Assembly (NCBI RefSeq): GCF_022829725.1
Contig: NZ_JAKSYG010000238.1
Span: forward strand, 1-64,000
From: Methylobacterium sp. E-005
Lineage (GTDB): Bacteria > Pseudomonadota > Alphaproteobacteria > Rhizobiales > Beijerinckiaceae
Direction: 5' to 3'
Length of the DNA stretch: 64,000 nt
Below, piece after piece: positions 36,036 to 48,385 of this stretch. The notes beneath the pieces are model-generated. The model was not told the origin of the DNA. It ran no database searches and saw only the letters and a program-made list of their open reading frames with translations. Numbering within the stretch: position 1 is the stretch's first letter; every line of letters begins with the position of its first letter. Position numbers and translations under genes: made by a program.

Positions 36036-36932
36036 ATGATCGTCCGCACCCGGCCCAACCTGCTGACCCTGCTGTTCACCCTGCGGGGCTCGATCCTGCC
36101 GCGGGTGGCCCCGAAGCTCGTCGGCATCGTCCTGGTGTCCTGCGCGGTGGTGTGGGCGGAGGCGCATTGGCCCGCCTTCTTCCCGGTCAGCGCGGGGGTG
36201 ACACCGTTCACGGTGGTGGGACTCGCGCTCTCGATCTTCCTGAGCTTCCGCAACAACGCCTGCTACGAGCGCTGGTGGGAGGCCCGGAAGCACTGGGGCA
36301 GCCTGATCGGCGAGGTGCGCAACCTTGCCCGCGTCCTGCCGGCTTTGTTGCCCGACCCGGACGCAGCGCCCCAGCTCCGGCGGCTCTCGGCCTTCGCGCA
36401 TGGCCTGCGCGCCCGCCTGCGCGCCCTCGACGAGGCTGCGGCCGTGGACGGGAAAGCCCCCGGATCGGACCTGTCCGGCCCCAACGCCACCGACGCGGTG
36501 CTCGCCGCCATGACCCGCGACCTCGCCACTTCCATGCGCGCCGGCCGGCTCACCGACATCCAGTTCGGGCTCCTGGAGGCGCGGATCGAGGCCCTGTCGG
36601 GGGTCCACACCGCCTGCGAGCGCCTCGCCAATACGCCGTTGCCCTTCGCCTACACGCTGCTCGTCTACCGGACTGCGTGGCTCTACTGCCTGCTCCTGCC
36701 GGTGGGTCTGGCCGGCTCCCTGGGCTGGGGAACGCCGATGGTGGTGGCGCTCGTCGCCTACACGTTCTTCGGCCTCGACGCCCTCGGCGACGAGCTGGAG
36801 GAACCCTTCGGCACCGAGCCGAACGACCTGCCCCTCGACGCCATGGTCCGCACGGTCGACCGGATCGTCCACCACGCACTCGGCGAGCCGATGCCGGAGC
36901 CTCTGCGTCCGGACGGCTACTGGTTGCGGTAG
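36036..36932 (+). CDS. Bestrophin-family (UPF0187) membrane protein
   Basis: A 298-residue bacterial bestrophin homologue, a pentameric anion or cation channel. It shows the usual opening MIVRTRPNLLTLLFTLRGSILPRVAPKL, membrane helix VGIVLVSCAVVWAEAHW, GLALSIFLSFRNNACYERWWEARKHWGSLIGEVRNLAR (about 70-107, the conserved FRNxxCYxRWWEAR motif) and the C-terminal AYTFFGLDALGDELEEPFGTEPNDLPLDAM. The last block is a family hallmark. The ATG at 36036 aligns with homologues; the nearest AGGAGG is too far away to be decisive. Ion selectivity cannot be inferred. It is followed by a run of hairpins before the regulator at 37108. Confidence 0.93.
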   Translation: MIVRTRPNLLTLLFTLRGSILPRVAPKLVGIVLVSCAVVWAEAHWPAFFPVSAGVTPFTVVGLALSIFLSFRNNACYERWWEARKHWGSLIGEVRNLARVLPALLPDPDAAPQLRRLSAFAHGLRARLRALDEAAAVDGKAPGSDLSGPNATDAVLAAMTRDLATSMRAGRLTDIQFGLLEARIEALSGVHTACERLANTPLPFAYTLLVYRTAWLYCLLLPVGLAGSLGWGTPMVVALVAYTFFGLDALGDELEEPFGTEPNDLPLDAMVRTVDRIVHHALGEPMPEPLRPDGYWLR

Positions 36933-36943
36933 TTCTCGGGTTC

Positions 36944-37090
36944 CCAAAGGGCGAGCCCTTTGGCGGGGTGTCGAGGCAGGGCCCCGATATCGGGCTTCGC
37001 CCGAACCCAGCAGGGTTCCACCCTGCACCCGCGAAAGGTCTCGGACCTTTCGAAACCATGGCGTTTCGCGCTTGCGCCCGGCGTGAAACG
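36944..37090. repeat. Cluster of consecutive hairpins between bestrophin gene and methionine regulator
   Basis: At least five inverted repeats follow one another: CCAAAGGG/CCCTTTGG (36944-36963), CCCGATATCGGG (about 36982-36993), GGGC/GCCC, GCAGGGT/ACCCTGC (37010-37026) and CGAAAGGTC/GACCTTTCG (37032-37052). A wider GCGTTTC/GAAACGC pair (about 37061-37089) ends just before the palindrome at 37092. The first may terminate the bestrophin transcript. The whole has the look of a repeated structured intergenic element. Confidence 0.65.
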
Positions 37091-37091
37091 C

Positions 37092-37111
37092 ACATAAACA
37101 TATCTTTATGT
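37092..37111 (+). promoter_or_regulatory. Operator-like 20-bp palindrome overlapping the regulator's start codon
   Basis: ACATAAACATATCTTTATGT matches its own reverse complement at 18 of 20 positions, with perfect seven-base arms. The ATG of the ArsR-type gene (37108) is its last part. ArsR-family regulators bind symmetrical AT-rich sites of this size, so it is probably the autoregulatory operator. No other copy was found within the gaps ahead of metF or metH. Confidence 0.65.
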
Positions 37112-38118
37112 CTATCGAAGCCGAGCGAGAGGCGGGATCGATTCCCTTTCCGGAGGCCCTGGGCGTCCTGCGCGCAGCCGCGGAGGAGACGCGCCTGCGC
37201 ATCCTGGCGCTGCTCGTCGAGGGGGAGCTGTCGGTCTCCGACCTCACCGACATCCTCGGCCAGTCGCAGCCGCGGATTTCGCGCCATCTCAAGCTGCTGG
37301 TGGAGGCCGGCCTCGTGGAGCGTCACCGGGAGGGCGCCTGGGCGTTCTTTCGGCTGGCCGAAGCCCGCGCCGGGCTGGCCGATCCGCTCCTGTCGGGTCT
37401 TGATCGGACTGCGCCGCCCCTTTCGGAGGATCGCGCCCGGCTCGACGCCGTGCGGGCGCAGCGGGCCGAGACGGCCCAGACCTTCTTCGCGCGGCTTGCG
37501 CCCAAATGGGACGAGCTGCGCTCCCTGCACATCTGCGAGACGGTCGTCGAGGCGGCGGTGCTCGATGCGCTGGGCGACCGCCCGATCGGCAGCCTGATCG
37601 ATCTCGGCACCGGCACCGGCCGGATGCTCGGCCTGCTAGCGCCGCGCGCGGCCCGCGCCACCGGACTCGATTCGAGCCACGCGATGCTGTCGGTCGCCCG
37701 GGCCAACCTGGAACGGCAGGGCCTGTCGCGGGTCGATCTGCGGCAGGGCGACATCCATGCGCCGCCGTTTGCCCGGGCGAGTTTCGACCTCGTGGTGGTG
37801 CATCAGGTGCTGCACTACCTCGACGATCCGGCCCGGGCCCTGCGCGGCGCCGCGCGGCTCGTGGCGCCGGGGGGCCGGTTGCTGGTGGTGGATTTCGCAC
37901 CCCACGAGCTGGAATTCCTACGGACCGGCCAGGCCCACCGGCGACTCGGATTCTCGGCCGATCAGGTCTCCGGCTGGCTCGCCGAGGCCGGACTTGAGAC
38001 AATCGCCACCCGCGATCTGGCGCCCCGCGAAGCGGGGCAGCTCACCGTCACCCTCTGGCTGGCTCAGGACGGGCTCGCCGACACCATCACCGAACAGCCC
38101 CAGCGCGCCGTCGCCTGA
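37108..38118 (+). CDS. ArsR-family regulator fused to a SAM-dependent methyltransferase domain
   Basis: A 336-residue two-domain protein. Residues 15-90 (EALGVLRAAAEETRLRILALLVEGELSVSDLTDILGQSQPRISRHLKLLVEAGLV) form an ArsR winged helix without visible metal-binding Cys. Residues 125-270 carry a class I methyltransferase fold: motif I DLGTGTGRML at 165-174, then ATGLDSSHAMLSVARANL and VVVHQVLHYLDDP. It lies directly upstream of metF and metH, so it probably senses S-adenosylmethionine or S-adenosylhomocysteine and represses the methionine cycle, as ArsR-type SahR does in other proteobacteria. No Shine-Dalgarno precedes the ATG; the start lies inside the operator palindrome, so the message may be leaderless. 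Confidence 0.88.
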   Translation: MSIEAEREAGSIPFPEALGVLRAAAEETRLRILALLVEGELSVSDLTDILGQSQPRISRHLKLLVEAGLVERHREGAWAFFRLAEARAGLADPLLSGLDRTAPPLSEDRARLDAVRAQRAETAQTFFARLAPKWDELRSLHICETVVEAAVLDALGDRPIGSLIDLGTGTGRMLGLLAPRAARATGLDSSHAMLSVARANLERQGLSRVDLRQGDIHAPPFARASFDLVVVHQVLHYLDDPARALRGAARLVAPGGRLLVVDFAPHELEFLRTGQAHRRLGFSADQVSGWLAEAGLETIATRDLAPREAGQLTVTLWLAQDGLADTITEQPQRAVA

Positions 38119-38163
38119 GGCCAAACCCATCGTCTGAACTGACCGATAGAGAGGACGAGATTG

Positions 38164-39084
38164 ATGCGCCGCTCCACCCACCGCGCCAGCCGCGACGGCT
38201 ACCACCCGATCCGCGTCTCGATCGAGTTCTTCCCGCCGAAGACAGACGAGATGGAAAAAATCCTCTGGGCCTCGATCGAGCGCCTCGCGCCGCTGCAGCC
38301 GAGCTTCGTCTCGGTGACCTACGGCGCCGGCGGCTCGACCCGCGAGCGCACCCACAACACGGTCGCCCGGATGGTCCGCGAGACCAGCCTGAAGCCCGCG
38401 GCCCACCTCACCTGTGTGGACGCCTCCCGCGAGGAGATCGACGCGGTGGTCCAGTCCTACTGGGATGCGGGCGTGCGCCACATCGTGGCTTTGCGCGGCG
38501 ACCCGGCCGAGGGCGTCGGCCATGCCTACCGGCCGCATCCGGAGGGCTACGCCTCGACCGCCGAGCTGGTCGAGGGGATCAAGCGGATCGGCGACTTCAA
38601 GGTCTCGGTCTCGGCCTATCCCGAGAAGCACCCCGAGGCGGCCTCGCTCGATGCCGACATCGACGCCCTGAAGGCCAAGGTCGATGCCGGGGCCGATCAG
38701 GCGATCACCCAGTTCTTCTTCGAGAACGAGATCTATCTGCGCTACCTGGAGAAGGTCCGGGCGGCCGGGATCACGATCCCGATCATCCCGGGCATCCTGC
38801 CGGTGCAGAACTTCAAGCAGGCGGCGAATTTCGCCCGCCGCACCGGCGCCTCGGTGCCGTATTGGCTGGCCGCCCGCTTCGAGGGGCTCGACGACGACAA
38901 GGAGACCCGCCGTCTCGTGGCCGCCGCGGTGGCGGCCGAGCAGGTGCTCGACTTGGTGGATGAGGGGGTCAACGACTTCCACTTCTACTCGATGAACCGC
39001 TCGGATCTCGTCTACGCGATCTGCCACTTGCTCGGCCTGCGCGCCCAGGCGCCGAAGCTGGCGGCCGCGAAGGCGGCGGCTTAA
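38164..39084 (+). CDS. metF: 5,10-methylenetetrahydrofolate reductase
   Basis: A 306-residue FAD enzyme reducing methylene-THF to methyl-THF, the methyl donor for MetH. Motifs are IRVSIEFFPPKTDEME with the catalytic Glu in EFFPPK, SFVSVTYGAGGSTRERT, HLTCVDASREEI, VALRGDPAEG (the Asp near N5 of FAD), DAGADQAITQFFFENEIYLRY, IPIIPGILPVQNF and DFHFYSMNRSDLVYAI. Length and order are those of bacterial MetF. The ATG at 38164 has GAGAGGACGAG upstream; a TTG one codon earlier is also possible. It follows the regulator by 45 bases and is probably in one operon with it. metH lies 460 bases on. Confidence 0.95.
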   Translation: MRRSTHRASRDGYHPIRVSIEFFPPKTDEMEKILWASIERLAPLQPSFVSVTYGAGGSTRERTHNTVARMVRETSLKPAAHLTCVDASREEIDAVVQSYWDAGVRHIVALRGDPAEGVGHAYRPHPEGYASTAELVEGIKRIGDFKVSVSAYPEKHPEAASLDADIDALKAKVDAGADQAITQFFFENEIYLRYLEKVRAAGITIPIIPGILPVQNFKQAANFARRTGASVPYWLAARFEGLDDDKETRRLVAAAVAAEQVLDLVDEGVNDFHFYSMNRSDLVYAICHLLGLRAQAPKLAAAKAAA

Positions 39085-39128
39085 ATTCAGGCTGCGCCCG
39101 GTTCGGGCGCGGCAGGGGGTTTTTCGCG

Positions 39129-39379
39129 ATGGCCGAGCCGCAGGATCAGGTTCTTCCGCTCTTCGGGAGATGAGGACCGAAATGCAGACGAGCTTTGCTG
39201 ATGTCCGCCGGCGTTTCGAAGCTGTCGATGCGCGCTTCGACCGGTTGGAGCGTCGGTTCGACGATCTGCAAGAAGCGGTGAACGGCGAATCGGTCCTTGG
39301 CCGCTACGCCGCAGCAAGGGTCGAAGAACGCCTCACCGCGATCGAGAAGCAGCTCACAGCACTGGAAACGGCTGGCTGA
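39129..39379 (+). pseudogene. Small coiled-coil gene, frameshifted or with downstream start at 39170
   Basis: An intact frame from ATG 39170 gives 69 residues (MRTEMQTSFADVRRRFEAVDARFDRLERRFDDL and onward), a short heptad-type coiled coil. Upstream, ATG 39129 opens MAEPQDQVLPLFGR and stops at 39171-39173. Proteins of this Rhizobiales type usually begin M-x-E-P-x-x-x-VLxLLREMR continuing into the coil. Here one base appears to be missing within cttccgctcttcgg, so the two halves are in different frames. Either the gene is broken, a shorter product starts at 39170, or there is a frameshift. No function is known for such proteins. Confidence 0.5.
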
Positions 39380-39416
39380 CCGCAGCCGACCCGTAACACC
39401 CGAACATCCCACCCTC

Positions 39417-39532
39417 CACCTCATCCTGAGGTGCCGCGCCAGCGGCCTCGAAGGAGGGCTCCAGGGAACACCGAAATATCTGGAGGCCTCCTGCGAGGCC
39501 TCCGCTTCGCTCCGGCACCTCAGGATGAGGTG
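39417..39532. repeat. Long inverted-repeat element directly upstream of metH
   Basis: The outer arms CACCTCATCCTGAGGTGCC (39417-39435) and GGCACCTCAGGATGAGGTG (39514-39532) are exact reverse complements over 19 bases. Each is itself nearly palindromic (CCTCATCCTGAGG). Inner segments (tcgaaggagg, cctcctgcgagg) also pair. The element ends 14 bases before the metH ATG, so it would lie in the 5' leader of metH if transcription begins upstream. I know similar CCTCATCCTGAGG elements from Methylobacterium and Bradyrhizobium intergenic DNA. Confidence 0.7.
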
Positions 39533-39546
39533 ATCTGACAGGACGC

Positions 39547-43302
<3,756 letters not shown>

Positions 43303-43310
43303 CGGGCACC

Positions 43311-43405
43311 GCCGTCATCGCGAGCGCAGCGAAGCGACCCAGGGCAGCGCGACATCGGTCGGCGTGGCGCCACCGGGATTGCTTCGCTCCGCTCGCAAGG
43401 ACGGG
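43311..43405. repeat. Intergenic palindromic repeat, copy 2 (GAGCGNAGCGAAGC family)
   Basis: Read on the minus strand it matches copy 1 at 11945-12032: TTGCGAGCGGAGCGAAGCAATCC at one end and CTGGGTCGCTTCGCTGCGCTCGCGATGACGG at the other, with a variable centre. It begins nine bases after the metH stop and lies before the convergent tumA gene. Confidence 0.75.
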
Positions 43406-43431
43406 TGGGAACAGGGCGGGACGAAGGAGCT

Positions 43432-43776
43432 TCAAGCCGCCTTCCCGATCGTGAAGTCGACATGCACGGAATCGTAGGGAAACACGATCCGCGCATCATC
43501 CGTGCGATCGAGGATGCCGGCATTCAGGAGCGCGTGCACGTCGGCATGCGTGTTCTTCACGTCCCGGTCGAGCAACCGCGCTACGGCGCGCAGCGACATG
43601 GGTTCCCGGCCGGCAAGAGCTTGGAGCAGCGCCCAGCGTCGGGGGGTCAGCACCGTCCACAAGCCCTCGACGGTGGGGAAGGAGATGAATGCGCCCTGCA
43701 TCTCGCCCCGGAACGCCGCCAGGGCGCGGGCGCTGGTTTCCTCGATTGAAGAGACGCCGATCGTGACGGTCCTCAT
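43432..43776 (-). CDS. tumA: TumA-type antitoxin (HTH domain)
   Basis: A 114-residue DNA-binding antitoxin. After an N-terminal helical part (VSSIEETSARALAAFRGEM), FPTVEGLWTVLTPRRWALLQALAGREPMSLRAVARLLDRDVKNTHADVHALLNAGILDRT (about 34-93) is a winged helix-turn-helix. It is related to putative transcriptional regulators that accompany DUF6516 toxins. The ATG at 43776 overlaps the toxin stop by four bases, so the toxin gene comes first and the antitoxin second, the reverse of most type II pairs. It should bind the operator region beyond 44060. The downstream end abuts the repeat at 43311-43405. Confidence 0.82.
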   Translation of the reverse strand: MRTVTIGVSSIEETSARALAAFRGEMQGAFISFPTVEGLWTVLTPRRWALLQALAGREPMSLRAVARLLDRDVKNTHADVHALLNAGILDRTDDARIVFPYDSVHVDFTIGKAA

Positions 43777-44060
43777 GGCTGTCTCCAGGGTTCGACATCG
43801 GCCCAGAAATCGGCCAGCAGGGTCTCGGGGCTGGTGAAGCGATAGGGGATCTCCAGTCCTCCAATATGCTTATGGTCGCCCTTTCCGGCTTCGTTGTCGT
43901 AGCGGAGCACGCACACGCCATCGACGACGAACGCGAGCCGGTATTTGAAGCCGTGAGCACTTTCGCGGACGGGTGTCGGCACGTTCCAGACCACGAGTTC
44001 GGCAAACGACCGCTCAGGGATGATCGCGATCCTCTCCCTGAGCAGCAGCTCGGCCTTCAT
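43773..44060 (-). CDS. tumE: TumE-type toxin (DUF6516)
   Basis: A 95-residue protein of the TumE/DUF6516 family. Diagnostic features are MKAELLLRERIAIIPERSFAELVVWNVPTPVRESAHGFKYRLAFVV, then VLRYDNEAGKGDHKHIGG (about 51-68), with the paired Tyr-Asp-Asn and His-Lys-His residues that typify the family, and IPYRFTSPETLLADFWADV. The target of TumE toxins has not, to my knowledge, been settled in detail; nucleic acid cleavage is suspected. The protein is complete. It overlaps tumA (43773-43776). A palindrome at 44089-44108 lies 28 bases before its ATG. Confidence 0.8.
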   Translation of the reverse strand: MKAELLLRERIAIIPERSFAELVVWNVPTPVRESAHGFKYRLAFVVDGVCVLRYDNEAGKGDHKHIGGLEIPYRFTSPETLLADFWADVEPWRQP

Positions 44061-44088
44061 GACGGGACAGGATGCTACCGGACGCGCA

Positions 44089-44108
44089 TGTTGGCAAGAT
44101 CACCAACA
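44089..44108 (-). promoter_or_regulatory. Operator-like inverted repeat upstream of tumE
   Basis: TGTTGG (44089-44094) and CCAACA (44103-44108) form a perfect inverted repeat with an eight-base spacer, flanked by further matching GCG bases. It is 28 bases before the tumE start and in the only gap that can hold its promoter. The TumA winged helix is the likely ligand. Confidence 0.5.
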
Positions 44109-44191
44109 CGCGATGAAGTGCGTGTGACGGCGATCGTGTGTTTCTCGCCGCTCGTGGGGGTATGTACGATCCGGCTCGTGAAAGACCGCTT

Positions 44192-45196
44192 TCAGCAGGT
44201 CCCCGCGCCCCGCGTGTTCACGTACAGCGCGTAGACCGAGTGCGTCGCCGCCATCAGCAGCAGGTTGCGGTTGCGCCCGCCGAAGCACAGGTTGGCGCAG
44301 CGCTCGGGCAGGCGGATCCGGCCGATCGGCATGGCCTGCGGCGAGAGCACCAGCACCCCGTCCTCGGCCTCGCTCATCCCCCAGCCGCACCAGAGATTGC
44401 CGTCGACATCGACCCGGAACCCATCCGGCGTGCCGGTGCCGGCGTCAAAGAAGACACGGCCGTTGGCGGTCCTGGTGCCGTTCTCGACCACGTCGTAGAC
44501 GCGGATCAGGCGGTTGGGCTTCGCGCGGGCCTCGATGACGTAGAGCTTCGTTTCGTCCGGCGAGAAGCAAAGCCCGTTCGGCCCCGCCACGCCCTCGACC
44601 GCGACGCCGGCCTGCCCGGTCCTCGGATCGATCCGATAGATGTTGCCCGGAAGCTCAGGCGCCGCCATCGACTCGTGCGGGTTCGGTCCGAAGGCCGGGT
44701 CGGTGAACCAGATCGCGCCGTCGGAGTGGCAGACCACGTCGTTCGGCGAGTTCAGCGGCTTGCCGTCGAACCGGTCCATCAGCGTGGTGATGGACCCGTC
44801 GTGCTCGGTGCGGGTGACGCTGCGCGTCGTGTGCTGGCAGGTGATCAGCCGCCCCTGCCGGTCGCGGGTGTTGCCGTTGGCGTAGTTCGACGGCTTGCGG
44901 AACACCGACAGCGTGCCCGAGGCCTCCTCCCACTTCATGATCCGGTCGTTGACCACGTCGCTGAACAGCAGCGATCCCATATCGCCGAACCAGACCGGCC
45001 CCTCGGCCCAGCGGAAGCCGGTGGCGACACGCTCCACAGTGGCGGAGGCGAGGCGGTACTTGGCGAAGGCCGGATCAAGGATTTCAACAGCCGGGTCCGG
45101 CACCCGCTGCGACGGCTCCCAGCCCGCCCCTGCCGCCCGCGCGGCACCGATGAGGGCTGCCCCGGCGAGCAGCCCCCTGCGTGCGATCATCGCCAT
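44192..45196 (-). CDS. SMP-30/gluconolactonase family lactonase with Tat-like leader
   Basis: A 334-residue six-bladed beta-propeller lactonase. The leader MAMIARRGLLAGAALIGAARAAGA has paired Arg ahead of a hydrophobic core, consistent with Tat or Sec export. Propeller motifs are ATGFRWAEGPVWFGD (metal-binding Glu in AEGP), SPNDVVCHSDGAIWFTDP (metal-binding Asn) and GPNGLCFSPDETKLYV and GTPDGFRVDVDGNLWCGW (Asp in DG). It hydrolyses sugar lactones such as those formed by periplasmic or membrane sugar dehydrogenases. It is the last gene of the leftward operon 49105-44192, supplying the sugar acid to the dehydratase encoded just upstream (41-base gap). The sugar is not known. Confidence 0.88.
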   Translation of the reverse strand: MAMIARRGLLAGAALIGAARAAGAGWEPSQRVPDPAVEILDPAFAKYRLASATVERVATGFRWAEGPVWFGDMGSLLFSDVVNDRIMKWEEASGTLSVFRKPSNYANGNTRDRQGRLITCQHTTRSVTRTEHDGSITTLMDRFDGKPLNSPNDVVCHSDGAIWFTDPAFGPNPHESMAAPELPGNIYRIDPRTGQAGVAVEGVAGPNGLCFSPDETKLYVIEARAKPNRLIRVYDVVENGTRTANGRVFFDAGTGTPDGFRVDVDGNLWCGWGMSEAEDGVLVLSPQAMPIGRIRLPERCANLCFGGRNRNLLLMAATHSVYALYVNTRGAGTC

Positions 45197-45237
45197 GTGT
45201 TCTCCCTGGGGATACGCCCGGCGTCGTGTCGCGCCGG

Positions 45238-46968
<1,731 letters not shown>

Positions 46969-46984
46969 CGCGATCTCTCCGGTC

Positions 46985-48331
46985 TCACGCGTTCGGGCGG
47001 GCGGGGCGGACCGCGCCGGCCGTGTCAACGGCGGTAGCCTGCCCGCGGATCGTCGCGAAGGCGAGGGCCGCCGAGGCGAGGGCGCAGCCCGCCAGGAAGT
47101 ACAGGCCGGCCTCGTAGGTGCCGGTGGTGTCTTTCAGCCAGCCCAGGACGTAGGGGCCGACGAAGCCGCCGAGATTGCCGATCGAGTTGATCAGCGCGAT
47201 GCCGCCGGCCGCCGCGGATCCCGACAGGAACTCCGCCGGCAGGGGCCAGAAGGCCGGCTTGGTGCCGTAGAGCCCCACCGTCGCCACCGACATCGCCACG
47301 AGCGCCCAGAGGCTGCCGAGCAGCGGACCTGAGGCGATCAACCCGATGGCGGCCACGATCGCCGCGATGACGAAGTGCCAGCGCCGCTCGTTGCGCCGGT
47401 CCGAGGACCAGCTCCACGAGACCATGCCGATGGTGCCGACGATGTACGGGACCGCGGTCGCGAGTCCGGTCTGCCAGTCGGTGAGCTTCAGGCTCTTGAG
47501 GATCGGCGGCAGGAAGAAGGTGATCCCGTAGGTCGCGGTGACAATGGTGAAGTAGATCCCCGCCAGGGTCAGGACCCGGGAATCGGTCAGCGCCTGCCTG
47601 AGTGTGAAGTGGCCATGCGCCTTCACGGTGCTGCGGCGCTCGGCCTCCAGCGTGTCCTCCAGCCAGCGGCGCTCGTCCTCGGCGAGCCATGTCGCCTTGG
47701 CGGGCCGGTCGGTCATCATCGCGAGAACCACGAAGGCGAGGATGATCGCGGGCACCGCCTCGACCATGAACAGCCATTGCCAGCCGTGGAAGCCGAGCAC
47801 CCCGTCGAGCTGGAGCAGCGCCCCGGAGATCACCGCCGTCAGGGCGTTCGAACCCGGCACCGCCAGGAACAGGGCCGCCACCACCCGGGCCCGGTATTTC
47901 CGCGGGAACCAGTAGGTGAAGTACAGGATCATGCCCGGGAAGAACCCGGCCTCCGCGACGCCGAGCAGGAAGCGCATCGCCAGGAAGCTGATCGGCCCGG
48001 CGATGAACGCCATGCCGCCCGCGATCAGCCCCCAGGTGATCATGATCCGGGCGATCCAGATCCGCGCCCCGGTGCGCTCCAAGAGCACGTTGCTCGGCAC
48101 CTCGAAGAGGAAGTAGCCGAGGAAGAAAATGCCCGCGCCCCAGCCGTAGAGCGTCGCCGAGAAGCCGAACTCCCGGTTCAGCCCGAAGGAGGCGAAGCCG
48201 ACATTCGTCCGGTCCATGTAGGCGACGAAATAGACCACCACGATCAGCGGCAGGAGCCGCCACGAGACCCTGGAAATGGTCCGCCGCTCGATCTCCGGCG
48301 ATGCCGCGACCGCTGGAATGCCCGCCGCCAT
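46985..48331 (-). CDS. MFS transporter, anion:cation symporter family
   Basis: A 448-residue 12-helix transporter of the ACS branch, which includes D-glucarate, galactonate, tartrate and phthalate permeases. The first helix reads WRLLPLIVVVYFVAYMDRTNVGFAS (about 24-48, with the ACS motif D-R-x-N-x-G-x-A), followed by FFLGYFLFEVPSNVLLERTGARIWIARIMITWG and ITTWG-like segments in helix 3-4, and RFLLGVAEAGFFPGMILYFTYWFP. It likely imports the sugar acid consumed by the dehydratase next door. Gaps of 54 bases to the RraA-like gene and 16 to the dehydratase gene place it inside one operon. Confidence 0.92.
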   Translation of the reverse strand: MAAGIPAVAASPEIERRTISRVSWRLLPLIVVVYFVAYMDRTNVGFASFGLNREFGFSATLYGWGAGIFFLGYFLFEVPSNVLLERTGARIWIARIMITWGLIAGGMAFIAGPISFLAMRFLLGVAEAGFFPGMILYFTYWFPRKYRARVVAALFLAVPGSNALTAVISGALLQLDGVLGFHGWQWLFMVEAVPAIILAFVVLAMMTDRPAKATWLAEDERRWLEDTLEAERRSTVKAHGHFTLRQALTDSRVLTLAGIYFTIVTATYGITFFLPPILKSLKLTDWQTGLATAVPYIVGTIGMVSWSWSSDRRNERRWHFVIAAIVAAIGLIASGPLLGSLWALVAMSVATVGLYGTKPAFWPLPAEFLSGSAAAGGIALINSIGNLGGFVGPYVLGWLKDTTGTYEAGLYFLAGCALASAALAFATIRGQATAVDTAGAVRPARPNA

Positions 48332-48385
48332 GGCGCCCTCCTTGTTCTGATCGTGCCTGTCTGCGCCCGCGAACGGGGTCTGCGC

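Noticed and set aside
36944..36970. CRISPR-like repetition in the hairpin cluster
   Set aside because: The units are different palindromes, not one direct repeat with regular spacers, and no cas gene is present in the window.
39085..39546. SAM or cobalamin riboswitch ahead of metH
   Set aside because: I looked for a B12-box-like sequence and a SAM-II/SAM-type pseudoknot pattern but saw only the small gene and the CCTCATCCTGAGG repeat. A covariance-model search would be decisive.
43496..44005. A 169-residue minus-strand gene over the TumE/TumA pair
   Set aside because: It is a frame-shifted reading of the two overlapping toxin-antitoxin genes, which have family motifs and a classic four-base overlap.
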